From contig NZ_JAHSPR010000013.1 of the NCBI RefSeq assembly GCF_019132845.1, positions 1 to 56,694 of the forward strand: a stretch of DNA of 56,694 nucleotides, given 5' to 3'. The position numbers and the translations under genes are program-made. Origin of the DNA: Advenella alkanexedens. GTDB taxonomy: Bacteria > Pseudomonadota > Gammaproteobacteria > Burkholderiales > Burkholderiaceae_B. Numbering within the stretch: position 1 is the first letter of the stretch; each line of letters starts with the position of its first letter. Below the pieces are notes generated by a model. The model did no database searches. It had not been told where the DNA came from and saw only the letters and a list, made by a program, of their open reading frames with translations. Positions 37,993 through 46,654 of the stretch are shown one piece after another.

Positions 37993-39144
37993 ATGAAAAT
38001 GAACACCATGAACACCATTAAACCATTGCCATTGCAAGGCTACACCGTTTTTGAAATTGGGCAAAATGTTGCTGCCCCATTTGCCGCCCAAATCCTGGCT
38101 GATTTAGGTGCCACGGTGATTAAGATTGAAAAACCGGCGGGTGACGATGCCCGTCACTGGGGCCCGCCAGACTGGGAAGGTGCTTCGGCCATGTTCCAGA
38201 CCTTAAACCGGAACAAACAATCCCAAATTTGCAATTTCAGGGATCCACAACAGGTTGAACAACTCAGAAAACAATTCATCGCCCAAGCGGATGTCATTAT
38301 CCAGAACTTCAGACCGGGTGTCCTGGAAGGCCTGGGCCTTGATGAAAAAACCCTGCGTGCCACTAAACCCGAGCTGATTTACTGTGATATGGGTGCCTTT
38401 GGCAGTGGTGGTCCGTTATCTGACCTGCCTGGTTACGACCCGCTGATGCAAGCCTATGGTGGTTTAATGAGCGTGACCGGTGAGCCGGGTCAGCCCCCGG
38501 TCAGGACGGGCTATTCAGTCATTGACTGTGGTACTGGCATGTGGGCCGCCATTGGCATTCTGTCTGCCCTGTTACAACGCGAGAAAATGCAGGAAGGTGC
38601 TCATGTTGAGGTTTCCCTTTTCGAAACTTCCTTAAGCTGGATGCAGGTTGCCAGCGCCCAGCATATGTCCAGCGGACAGGTTCCAGGTCGCCATGGATCA
38701 GGGGCGGCAACCATTGTACCTTACCGCGCCTACCAGACAGCGGACGGACATTTGGTGGTTGCCGCAGGCAATAACGGCCTGTTTGCCAGGCTGTGCAAAG
38801 TACTGGCCCACAGCGAATGGGCTGAAGATGAACGTTTTGCCAATAACCCGCAACGCGTCATCCACCGAAACATCCTTGATGAGTTGATCCAGAATGAATT
38901 ACGCCAGCAAACACGCGAATACTGGACTGCCAAATTGCGTGAAGCCAACGTGCCTTGTGCTCCGGTACAGGACACGGCTGAGGCCTTTGGCTGCGAACAG
39001 GCGCAAGCCTTGGGTGTTATGCAGGATGTCCCCGATTCAGCCATGAAATTCATGGGTCTGCCCATTCGCCTTGACGGACAAAGGCCTGCCATCCGGCTTG
39101 CGCCCCCTGCCCTGCAACCCTTGACTGAAGAGAGCTTATCATGA
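37993..39144 (+). CDS. family III CoA-transferase (CaiB/BaiF/Frc type)
   Basis: This 383-residue family III CoA-transferase has the catalytic aspartate D149 in LPGYDPLMQAYGGLMSV and the N-terminal region GYTVFEIGQNVAAPFAAQIL. It moves CoA from a donor such as succinyl-CoA to an acceptor acid. Mammalian SUGCT, in this family, uses glutarate and 3-hydroxy-3-methylglutarate. The stop overlaps the start of the HMG-CoA-lyase-type gene (ATGA), arguing that its product is that enzyme's substrate or a precursor. ATG codons at 37993, 37999 and 38008 could serve as start. Confidence 0.92.
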   Translation: MKMNTMNTIKPLPLQGYTVFEIGQNVAAPFAAQILADLGATVIKIEKPAGDDARHWGPPDWEGASAMFQTLNRNKQSQICNFRDPQQVEQLRKQFIAQADVIIQNFRPGVLEGLGLDEKTLRATKPELIYCDMGAFGSGGPLSDLPGYDPLMQAYGGLMSVTGEPGQPPVRTGYSVIDCGTGMWAAIGILSALLQREKMQEGAHVEVSLFETSLSWMQVASAQHMSSGQVPGRHGSGAATIVPYRAYQTADGHLVVAAGNNGLFARLCKVLAHSEWAEDERFANNPQRVIHRNILDELIQNELRQQTREYWTAKLREANVPCAPVQDTAEAFGCEQAQALGVMQDVPDSAMKFMGLPIRLDGQRPAIRLAPPALQPLTEESLS

Positions 39145-40058
39145 CTGATAACAATCAGGTCTTCGTGCGGGAAGTCGGTTTGCGTGATGGCATTCAGAGC
39201 CTGGATACCATTGCCACCCAAGACAAAATAGAATGGCTCAAGGTTGAGTCTGAAGCCGGTGTTCGCGCCTTTGAAATCACCTCGTTTGTTCCCGCGCATG
39301 TGATCCCCCAATTCTTTGATGCCCAAACAATGGTCGAGCAGGGGCAACTGAACCCCAGGCTGGTGCTTTCAGCACTGGTGCTGAATGAAAAAGGCGCCAT
39401 GCGCGCCCTGGAGGCCGGTGCAAAAAATATTGTATTTGTCCTTTCAGCCAGTGCCACGCATTCACAAAAAAATGCCCGCACCACACTTGAAAATGCGCTG
39501 GCTACAGTGGCAAGATTAATTGAAATGGTCAAGCAACAGCCCGAACCGCCACACATCACCGGTGCCATTGCCACTTCTTTTGGCTGCACCTATGAGGGCC
39601 ATATTGAAAGCAAGACAGTTCTGAATATTGCAGACAGAATGGCACAAGCCGGTGTTGACCATATTGCATTGGGAGACACGGTTGGTTTTGCGGGCCCCAG
39701 ACAAGTCAGAAACCTGTTTACCCAACTGCGTCAACTACTCGGCAAGCTGCCGGTTGGCGCTCATTTTCATGACACGCGCGGCATGGGTATGGCTAACGTA
39801 CTGGCTGCCCTGGACGCTGGTGTCAGACACTTTGATGCCTCTTTGGGAGGCTTGGGTGGTTGCCCGTTTGCCCCCGGCGCAACCGGTAACATCGCTACCG
39901 AAGATCTTTGTTTCCTGCTGGAAGAGTATGGCCTGCAAACCGGTATTAACCTTGAAAAACTGCTTGAGGCCCGGCGCTGGCTGGCCCACCTGCTTCCTGA
40001 CGAGCCATTACAGGGTGCTTTGTCACGTGCAGGACTGCCCACCATCATTACACATTAA
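39141..40058 (+). CDS. hydroxymethylglutaryl-CoA lyase family protein
   Basis: This 305-residue TIM-barrel lyase has the HMGL signature residues: R15 and D16 in REVGLRDGIQ, metal ligands H208 and H210 in AHFHDTRGMG, and the active-site cysteine C241 in GGLGGCPFAPGATGN. HMG-CoA lyases split (S)-HMG-CoA into acetyl-CoA and acetoacetate, and every catalytic residue is in place. Some bacterial relatives act on other 3-hydroxy-3-methyl acyl-CoA esters. It is translationally coupled to the CoA-transferase gene and followed 23 bp later by the dehydrogenase gene. Confidence 0.9.
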   Translation: MTDNNQVFVREVGLRDGIQSLDTIATQDKIEWLKVESEAGVRAFEITSFVPAHVIPQFFDAQTMVEQGQLNPRLVLSALVLNEKGAMRALEAGAKNIVFVLSASATHSQKNARTTLENALATVARLIEMVKQQPEPPHITGAIATSFGCTYEGHIESKTVLNIADRMAQAGVDHIALGDTVGFAGPRQVRNLFTQLRQLLGKLPVGAHFHDTRGMGMANVLAALDAGVRHFDASLGGLGGCPFAPGATGNIATEDLCFLLEEYGLQTGINLEKLLEARRWLAHLLPDEPLQGALSRAGLPTIITH

Positions 40059-40081
40059 TTCTTAAGATCAGGAAAAGAACC

Positions 40082-41275
40082 ATGGATACATTAAGCACAC
40101 AAAACACTCCCGTTTCCATTGAATTGGGAAATGACTATCAAGACATCCGTGAAAGTGTTCGCCGCATTTGCGAGGACTTTCCCGGCTCATACTGGAGAAA
40201 CCTGGACGAGCAGCAAGGCTACCCCTCTGAATTTGTCAATGCCCTGACCGAAGCCGGTTATCTGGGTGCTCTGATTCCCGAAGAATATGGTGGCAGTGGC
40301 CTGCCCCTGCGTGCAGCATCGGTTATTCTGGAAGAAATTCATGCGGCCGGCTGCAATGCAGGTGCCTGCCACGCACAAATGTATATCATGGGTACGCTTT
40401 TGCGTCACGGCAGCGAAGAGCAAAAAAGAAAATACCTGCCCGATATCGCCAGTGGCAAACTGCGCCTGCAGGCCTTTGGTATTACGGAACCCACCACCGG
40501 CTCAGACACCACCCAAATCAAGACCCGGGCCGTGCGTGATGGTGACAACTATATTATCAACGGCCAGAAAGTATGGACCTCACGTGCCCGTTATTCCGAC
40601 CTTATGCTATTACTGGCCCGAACCACGCCTGCCGATCAGGTCAAGAAAAAAACCGATGGCATTTCCGTGTTCCTGGTGGATTTGCGTGAAGCCCGTGGCA
40701 ATGGCGTTGAAATCCAACCGATTCGTGCCATGATCAACCATAATACAACCGAGGTGTTTATTGAAAACCTGGTGGTTCCCGCCTCCAGTCTGGTTGGTGA
40801 AGAAGGCAAGGGATTCCGATATATTCTTGACGGCATGAATGCAGAACGTATTCTGTGTGCCTCGGAAGCGATTGGTGATGCAAAATGGTTTACCAAGACA
40901 GCCGCCGCCTATGGTAATGAGCGTGTTGTATTCGGTCGTCCGATTGGCCAGAACCAGGGGATTCAGTTCCCTATCGCCCGTGCTTATGCCGAGACTGAAG
41001 CTGCCGAGATGATGGTACGCAAAGCGACCGCCATTTTTGCCGCAGGCCTGGATTGTGGTGAAGCCGCCAACATTGCCAAACTGCTCGCGTCCGAAGCGGC
41101 CTGGCATGCTGCCGAGGCCTGCATGCAAACACACGGTGGATTTGGCTATGCCGCTGAATATGATGTTGAACGTAAATGGCGTGAATGCCGGGTCATGCAA
41201 ATTGCCCCCATTTCTTCCAACCTCATTCTTTCCTTCATTGGACAACACGTCCTGGGTATGCCACGTTCATTCTAG
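40082..41275 (+). CDS. acyl-CoA dehydrogenase
   Basis: This 397-residue flavin enzyme of the ACAD family has FAD-contact regions FGITEPTTGSDTTQIKT and GQKVWTSRARYSD, and the C-terminal THGGFGYAAEYDVERKWRE. The catalytic glutamate of short- and medium-chain enzymes (YEGT) is absent: the site reads IAPISSN. Instead E255 in GMNAERILCA occupies the helix-G position used by isovaleryl-CoA dehydrogenase, which hints at a branched substrate such as 3-methylglutaryl-CoA. Electrons would pass to ETF. It is in the IclR-linked operon. Confidence 0.92.
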   Translation: MDTLSTQNTPVSIELGNDYQDIRESVRRICEDFPGSYWRNLDEQQGYPSEFVNALTEAGYLGALIPEEYGGSGLPLRAASVILEEIHAAGCNAGACHAQMYIMGTLLRHGSEEQKRKYLPDIASGKLRLQAFGITEPTTGSDTTQIKTRAVRDGDNYIINGQKVWTSRARYSDLMLLLARTTPADQVKKKTDGISVFLVDLREARGNGVEIQPIRAMINHNTTEVFIENLVVPASSLVGEEGKGFRYILDGMNAERILCASEAIGDAKWFTKTAAAYGNERVVFGRPIGQNQGIQFPIARAYAETEAAEMMVRKATAIFAAGLDCGEAANIAKLLASEAAWHAAEACMQTHGGFGYAAEYDVERKWRECRVMQIAPISSNLILSFIGQHVLGMPRSF

Positions 41276-41283
41276 GAGACGTA

Positions 41284-42618
41284 ATGAAAACACTGTCACG
41301 GCAAATGGCCGACTTCATCACCAGTGATATTGCAGGACAAATCACCCCCGAGGTTTGCCAAACCGTGCAGCTGGCCTTTCTTGACACTGCCGGCTGCATT
41401 CTTTCCGGGCGTGATGAGGAAGTAACCCGCCTGTTTGCATCCTGGGTAAACAGATGCTACCAGAATGAGCAGGAAGCCAGCGTATTTTTTTCACCGCAAA
41501 AACATACCGCAATGGTTGCCGCCATGCTTAACGCCGTTTCAGGCCATGCACTGGACTTTGATGATGTTGCCCTGGCCGGACACCCGAGTGTTGTCCTGGT
41601 TCCGGTTCTGCTTGCCGAGTCAGACCGCAGTGGTCTGACCGGGCAGGACCTCATCAGCGCCTACTTGAAAGGTTATGAGATTTGGGCGGATTTACTTAAC
41701 CGGATACCCGACCCTTTACATGAAAAAGGATGGCACCCCACTGCCGTGCTGGGTACGATGGGTGCCACCGCCGCACTTTGCGCGGCGCGTCAAATTGATA
41801 GTGAAAAAACCACCCATGCACTGGGCATAGCTGCCAGCCGCGCCTCTGGATTGGTCGCCAATTTTGGTTCGATGTGCAAACCCCTGCATGCGGGTTGGGC
41901 GATCGAATATGCTTACGGGGCTGTTGAAATGGCCGCCATGGGTGTAACGGCTTCAGCCGATGCTCTGGAAGGATCAACCGGTTTCCTGACTGCTTTTTCA
42001 GACCGGCATGCGCCGGATCGCGAACGACCTTTCGAAAAGCAGCAGGCATTAAGCATCAACACGGTTAAACCAAGTATCAAAAAATATCCAGTCTGCTATG
42101 CTTCACACCGTGTGATTGACGGTGTATTGCAATTAAGGCAACAGCATAATATTCCCATTGAACACATACAAACCATTACGGCAACCGTCAGTGAAACCAA
42201 TGCCAGAGTGCTTAAATACCAGCACCCAGGCACGCCTCTTCAGGCGAAATTCAGCATGCCTTTTGCCTGTGCCTCGGCGCTGGTTTATGGTGAAGTAAGC
42301 CTGCAAAAAATGACTGAAGATGACATTACCAACCCAGCCATCCGGACATTGATGGAAAAAGTTAAGGTTTCAATCAATAATGAAGCCTGCCCGCTTGAAC
42401 CCAGCTTTGCCCTTCACGATGACGTTACCATTACTCTCAAGGATAACACCCGCCTTGAAAGTGGCCCGATCCGTTTTGCATTGGGTCATGCCCATTTTCC
42501 GCTTGCACCGGCACAATTGGAAGCTAAAATCCTGTCCTGTGTCAAACCGGCCGAACGGGAAAGCACAATGGCATTAATTGCAAAGTTAAACAACCATTTC
42601 ACTGCAATGGCACTATGA
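41284..42618 (+). CDS. MmgE/PrpD family protein
   Basis: The protein has 444 residues from the ATG at 41284; TAGGAGACG just upstream, overlapping the acyl-CoA dehydrogenase stop, acts as ribosome-binding site and rules out the longer in-frame start at 41185. The MmgE/PrpD family includes 2-methylcitrate dehydratase, cis-aconitate decarboxylase and iminodisuccinate epimerase. Visible core regions are LDTAGCILSGR, GHALDFDDVALAGHPSVVLVP, HPTAVLGTMGATAALC and KKYPVCYASH. The substrate cannot be assigned, but a tri- or dicarboxylate is likely. Confidence 0.88.
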   Translation: MKTLSRQMADFITSDIAGQITPEVCQTVQLAFLDTAGCILSGRDEEVTRLFASWVNRCYQNEQEASVFFSPQKHTAMVAAMLNAVSGHALDFDDVALAGHPSVVLVPVLLAESDRSGLTGQDLISAYLKGYEIWADLLNRIPDPLHEKGWHPTAVLGTMGATAALCAARQIDSEKTTHALGIAASRASGLVANFGSMCKPLHAGWAIEYAYGAVEMAAMGVTASADALEGSTGFLTAFSDRHAPDRERPFEKQQALSINTVKPSIKKYPVCYASHRVIDGVLQLRQQHNIPIEHIQTITATVSETNARVLKYQHPGTPLQAKFSMPFACASALVYGEVSLQKMTEDDITNPAIRTLMEKVKVSINNEACPLEPSFALHDDVTITLKDNTRLESGPIRFALGHAHFPLAPAQLEAKILSCVKPAERESTMALIAKLNNHFTAMAL

Positions 42619-42670
42619 TGCAACTAAAACCATGTCATTGACCACCCCAACACAGATAAAAGAGACGACA

Positions 42671-43441
42671 ATGAATACACTGGCTGATTCCATTACACTT
42701 GAAGAAAACATCACTGAAACCGAACAGGCCCTGCGGGCCGAGTTGGCTGCCTGCTACCGGATTTTTGCGATGCTGGGCTGGACAGAACTGATCTACAATC
42801 ATATTACCGTTCGCATTCCAGGCCCGGAAAAGCATTTCCTGATCAACCCGTTTGGCCTGCACTACACCGAAGTGACCGCAAGCAATCTGGTCAAGATAGA
42901 TCTTGATGGCAATGTTATCGGCGCCTCCAAATGGAAAGCCAATCCAGCCGGTTTCATCCTGCACTCAGCCATTCACAGCGGTATTGAAAACGCCCACTGT
43001 GTCATGCATACCCACACCACAGCTGGCTGCGCCGTTGCCTGCTCGGCTGCGGGATTGTCGCGAGATAATTTTTATGCTGCCCAATTGCATAATCGCGTTG
43101 CCTACCATGATTTTGAAGGCATAACCATCCATGCCGATGAGCAACCAAGGGTACAGCGTTCCATCGGCAACCGGCAGGCCGTGATCCTGAAAAATCACGG
43201 CTTGCTGTCATGGGGAAGCACCATTCCCGAGGCCTTTGCCTACCTGTGGACCTTACAGCGTGCCTGCGAAATCCAGGTGGCTGGCGCGGCACTTGGCCCA
43301 ACTACCCCCATCCCTGAAGAAATACAAATCCAATCCAGTATTGACGCCCTGCAATTTGATCCTCGATATGGTGCTGGTCGCGATGTTTTTGAAGCGTTAA
43401 GACGCCAAGTCGATACCATTGACACCAACTATAAAAACTAA
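42671..43441 (+). CDS. class II aldolase/adducin family protein
   Basis: The protein has 256 residues from the ATG at 42671, which has AGAGACG upstream; an ATG at 42632 is the alternative. The fold is that of L-fuculose-phosphate aldolase: zinc-binding histidines in VMHTHTTAGC and the motif ILKNHGLLSWGSTIPEAF. Members cleave or decarboxylate hydroxy and oxo acids by retro-aldol chemistry with a divalent metal. The gene lies between the MmgE/PrpD and ketopantoate-reductase-like genes. Its substrate in this operon is unknown. Confidence 0.88.
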   Translation: MNTLADSITLEENITETEQALRAELAACYRIFAMLGWTELIYNHITVRIPGPEKHFLINPFGLHYTEVTASNLVKIDLDGNVIGASKWKANPAGFILHSAIHSGIENAHCVMHTHTTAGCAVACSAAGLSRDNFYAAQLHNRVAYHDFEGITIHADEQPRVQRSIGNRQAVILKNHGLLSWGSTIPEAFAYLWTLQRACEIQVAGAALGPTTPIPEEIQIQSSIDALQFDPRYGAGRDVFEALRRQVDTIDTNYKN

Positions 43442-43462
43442 CGACCTTAAAGGAATTTATCT

Positions 43463-44449
43463 ATGAAAATCTGTATTTATGGAATCGGTGCAATAGGTGG
43501 TTTAATGGCGGCACGGCTAGTACAGGCCGGTTATGACGTCAGTGCTGTAGCACGTGGCGCCACGCTTGAATCATTACAAAAAAACGGGCTTCAATTCTAT
43601 CCAGCGGGCAGCGATACGGCGCAAAGCCACCCGATTAAGGCAAGCCAGTCTCCAGCAGAGCTGGGTGTACAGGACATTGTCATTATCGCTGTAAAAACCA
43701 CCGGACTGCAGTCCATAGCCAAAAATATTGCGCCCTTAATAGGACCAGACACCACCATTCTGTCTGCCATGAACGGGATTCCATGGTGGTTCTTTCATGG
43801 GCTTGAACATGAAAACGGTCATCTGAAACTGGACTCGGTTGACCCGCAGGAAATTATTTCCAGACACATCCCGGCCAATCAGGTCATCGGTTGTGTCACC
43901 CACCTTTCCGCCACCACGCCCGCCCCAGGTTCGGTTAAACATATCGCAGGCAACCACTTGATCATCGGAGAGCCCAACGGCACCCAAACCCCAAGGCTGA
44001 AGCAGCTTTGCGCAATACTGGAAAAAGCCGGATTTGATGTGGAAAATACGTCATGCATCCAGAAAGACATCTGGTTCAAACTATGGGGAAACATGACCAT
44101 GAATCCTGTTTCAGCCATCACGGGTGCAAAAAGCGATCATATTCTGGATGATCGCTATGTCCGCGATTTCATGTCACGTATCATGCAGGAAGCTGCCGCA
44201 GTCGGAGCACGAATTGGCTTGCCAATAGAGGCCGACCCTGAACAAAGGCACCAGGTTACCTATAAGCTTGGATCCTTCAAGACATCCATGCTGCAGGATG
44301 CGGAAGCTGGCAAACCGCTTGAACTGGATGCTCTGGTAACATCAGTCACCGAAATTGCCCACCAGCTGGAAATCTCTATCCCCTGGACTGAGTCATTGCT
44401 GGGCATCAGCCGATTACAGGCCAAAACACGTGGGCTCTATCAATACTGA
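43463..44449 (+). CDS. 2-dehydropantoate 2-reductase family protein (ApbA/PanE-like)
   Basis: This 328-residue oxidoreductase has an N-terminal NADP-binding loop (YGIGAIGGLMAARLVQAG) and the family's C-terminal helical domain with DIWFKLWGNMTMNPVSAITG, holding the catalytic lysine. PanE reduces ketopantoate, but catabolic operons often hold paralogues acting on other 2-oxo or 2-hydroxy acids. Its place at the end of the IclR-linked operon, and a length above the usual 300, favour such a paralogue rather than pantothenate synthesis. AAAGGA precedes the ATG. Confidence 0.88.
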   Translation: MKICIYGIGAIGGLMAARLVQAGYDVSAVARGATLESLQKNGLQFYPAGSDTAQSHPIKASQSPAELGVQDIVIIAVKTTGLQSIAKNIAPLIGPDTTILSAMNGIPWWFFHGLEHENGHLKLDSVDPQEIISRHIPANQVIGCVTHLSATTPAPGSVKHIAGNHLIIGEPNGTQTPRLKQLCAILEKAGFDVENTSCIQKDIWFKLWGNMTMNPVSAITGAKSDHILDDRYVRDFMSRIMQEAAAVGARIGLPIEADPEQRHQVTYKLGSFKTSMLQDAEAGKPLELDALVTSVTEIAHQLEISIPWTESLLGISRLQAKTRGLYQY

Positions 44450-44453
44450 TCAC

Positions 44454-45518
44454 TCACAACGCTACCAAACGGGACATATTCCGCACCAGGATTTTATATA
44501 TTTCATGGGAAAAGTTCTGCTTTTCCTGTGATAATGTTTGACTGATCTCTTCTGCGTTATGAACTGTACCCAGGTACTGCCAATGCCAAAACACATGCTT
44601 CAGATTGTTTTCAGGCAAAACTGCATAACCCCTGAAAGGCCATTGCGCCAAATCACCTGTCTTTCTGCGCCTTGGTTGTTTGTTTTTTTCCGGTTGACAC
44701 TGCTTAATCAATTTTTCTTCGGTCAAAAAAGCATCCAGTTCACCGGCACACTCAATATAATCCACCCGCCTCACACGATCAGAAAATGACTTTTCGGCGG
44801 GCAAGGCCCGATCTTTGGCAAAAAAAGTCAGCACCCGCTGGCGAAGCTTATTGCCTTTACCCACAAAAAGAAGCCTGTCATCATCGCCATAGAGCAAGTA
44901 CACACCAAACCGGTTGGGAATGGACTCAATTTCTTCTGGGTCAATATGCTCAGGCAAATGGGGAATAGTCATCAGTTCTTGAACGACCTGTTGCAAATAA
45001 GCGCCCTCAAACTGCCGGTTGACCAATTGCCAGAATTGCAATAACACATGCGCATCGCCATATGCCCGGTGCCGGTGTTTGATTTCAAGCTGGTGTCGCT
45101 GAACCAGATAATCAAGCCCATGCCTTTCGTAAGCAGGATATAGCCTGCGGGACAGCTTAACCGTGCACAATTTGGGCGTTTTGAAATCAATACCCACCCG
45201 TTTGAATTCACTTTTGATGAAACTGTAGTCAAACCGCGCATTATGTGCAACAAAGACATGCCCCTCAAGCAGTGCGCGAATTTTTTCTGCCACCTCAGAA
45301 AAAAGAGGTGCTTTTGCCACCATTTCATTACTGATACCCGTCAGGTTTTCAATGAAACCGGAAATACGACAGGTTGGATTGATCAGGGACTGATAAGTAG
45401 AAACTTCTTGACCGTCATAACGGATAATAGCGATTTCGGTCAGTCTATCTTGCCCAATCACCCCCCCCGTAGTTTCAACGTCCACAAAAGCGAAGGGGGA
45501 TTCATAAGTAAAAATCAT
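44454..45518 (-). CDS. exonuclease (DEDDh) and GIY-YIG domain protein, DnaQ/UvrC-N-terminal-like
   Basis: This 354-residue protein has an N-terminal DEDDh 3'-5' exonuclease domain (D13 and E15 in FVDVETTGG, then AHNARFDYSF, and HRAYGDAHVL with the active histidine), and a second domain with NRFGVYLLYGDDDRLLFVGKGNKLRQRV, a GIY-YIG nuclease start as in UvrC and Cho. This fusion occurs in many bacteria and is usually labelled DNA polymerase III epsilon-like, but it is not the polymerase subunit. A role in DNA repair is likely. The gene is convergent with the ketopantoate-reductase-like gene 5 bp away. Confidence 0.85.
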   Translation of the reverse strand: MIFTYESPFAFVDVETTGGVIGQDRLTEIAIIRYDGQEVSTYQSLINPTCRISGFIENLTGISNEMVAKAPLFSEVAEKIRALLEGHVFVAHNARFDYSFIKSEFKRVGIDFKTPKLCTVKLSRRLYPAYERHGLDYLVQRHQLEIKHRHRAYGDAHVLLQFWQLVNRQFEGAYLQQVVQELMTIPHLPEHIDPEEIESIPNRFGVYLLYGDDDRLLFVGKGNKLRQRVLTFFAKDRALPAEKSFSDRVRRVDYIECAGELDAFLTEEKLIKQCQPEKNKQPRRRKTGDLAQWPFRGYAVLPENNLKHVFWHWQYLGTVHNAEEISQTLSQEKQNFSHEIYKILVRNMSRLVAL

Positions 45519-45539
45519 GGGGGGTCGGTTTTGATTGTT

Positions 45540-46553
45540 TCAGGCAGCAGAATAAGGCACCCTGCCAATGACGGGATGCCCTGGATCATTATACCCGGGT
45601 GTAGAATTATGCCCTGTTACCACCAACTCATCTACCAGCGCCTCATCATCAGCTGTCAGTTGATAATCAAGGGCCCGCTGATAAGCCTGCCATTGTTCAA
45701 ATGTACGGGGCCCTACAATAACGGAGCTGATCAGTTGATTATTCAGCACCCATGCCAGGGAGAAATCTGCGGCTGAAATGCCTTTTGATTCGGCATGCTG
45801 CCTGATACGCTGCGCAACCAATAATGACTCCCGACGCCATTCTGTTTGCATGATACGACGGTCGTTGCGACCGGCACGCGAATCGGCCGGTGGCGCAGTA
45901 TCCGGGTCATATTTACCGGTTAAAACACCCCGTGCCAGAGGACTGTATGACACAACACCAATACCGTAATGGGCAGCGGCAGGCAATTGCTCAACCTCGG
46001 CAACACGGGAGACCAGATTGTACAAAGGCTGACTGGCCACTGGTCGATCAATACCAGCCTGATCAGCCAACCTGACAGTTTCGGCAATACGCCACCCCCT
46101 GAAATTGGACACCCCGAAATACCGGATTTTTCCTTGCCTGATCAGATCAGCAAGCGCACGGATGGCCTCCTCCAATGGCGCATCGGGTATTTCCCGGTGC
46201 AAATACAGAATATCCAAGTAATCGGTTCCCAAGCGTTTCAGGCTGGCTTCAACCGCCTGAAAAATCCATTTGCGAGAAATGCCACGCTGGTTAACCCCTT
46301 CGCCAAACACATTGCCCAGTTTGGTTGCAAGAACCCAGTCATCACGGTTACTGGCAATGGCCCGCCCAACCACCGCTTCAGATTCCCCATTGTTATAAAC
46401 ATCGGCCGTATCAATAAAATTGATGCCCCGGTCTTTGGCATCGGCAATAATCCGATGTGATTCCGCTTCGCTGGTTTGCCCGCCAAACATCATGGTTCCC
46501 AGTACCAGTGGGGATACTTTTAAACCACTTTTGCCAAGATTCCGGTATTTCAT
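45540..46553 (-). CDS. aldo/keto reductase
   Basis: The protein has 337 residues from the ATG at 46553 (MKYRNLGKSGLKVSPLVLGT); an upstream in-frame start at 46604 adds an atypical tail. It is an AKR TIM barrel: D and Y in DTADVYNNGESE, K in LATKLGN and H in LYLHREIPD form the catalytic tetrad. It reduces aldehydes or ketones with NADPH. The sequence is of the YajO/Gcy-like group often annotated as a general oxidoreductase. It stands alone beside the YqaE-like remnant. Confidence 0.9.
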   Translation of the reverse strand: MKYRNLGKSGLKVSPLVLGTMMFGGQTSEAESHRIIADAKDRGINFIDTADVYNNGESEAVVGRAIASNRDDWVLATKLGNVFGEGVNQRGISRKWIFQAVEASLKRLGTDYLDILYLHREIPDAPLEEAIRALADLIRQGKIRYFGVSNFRGWRIAETVRLADQAGIDRPVASQPLYNLVSRVAEVEQLPAAAHYGIGVVSYSPLARGVLTGKYDPDTAPPADSRAGRNDRRIMQTEWRRESLLVAQRIRQHAESKGISAADFSLAWVLNNQLISSVIVGPRTFEQWQAYQRALDYQLTADDEALVDELVVTGHNSTPGYNDPGHPVIGRVPYSAA

Positions 46554-46654
46554 GACTGCTCCACATTGAGTTCTTAATTGAAATAAATTCAAATTTATCG
46601 ACAACGGGCACCTACGTCAAGCTGAAGTTTTTTATTTCTCAAAAACACCTTGCA

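Noticed and set aside
36200-41275. leucine/isovalerate degradation operon
   Set aside because: The biotin-dependent methylcrotonyl-CoA carboxylase subunits needed for that pathway are absent, and a CoA-transferase and a Bug protein are present instead.
41185-41283. 33-residue N-terminal extension of the MmgE/PrpD protein
   Set aside because: It overlaps the end of the acyl-CoA dehydrogenase gene in another frame, and the ATG at 41284 with TAGGAG upstream fits the family start.
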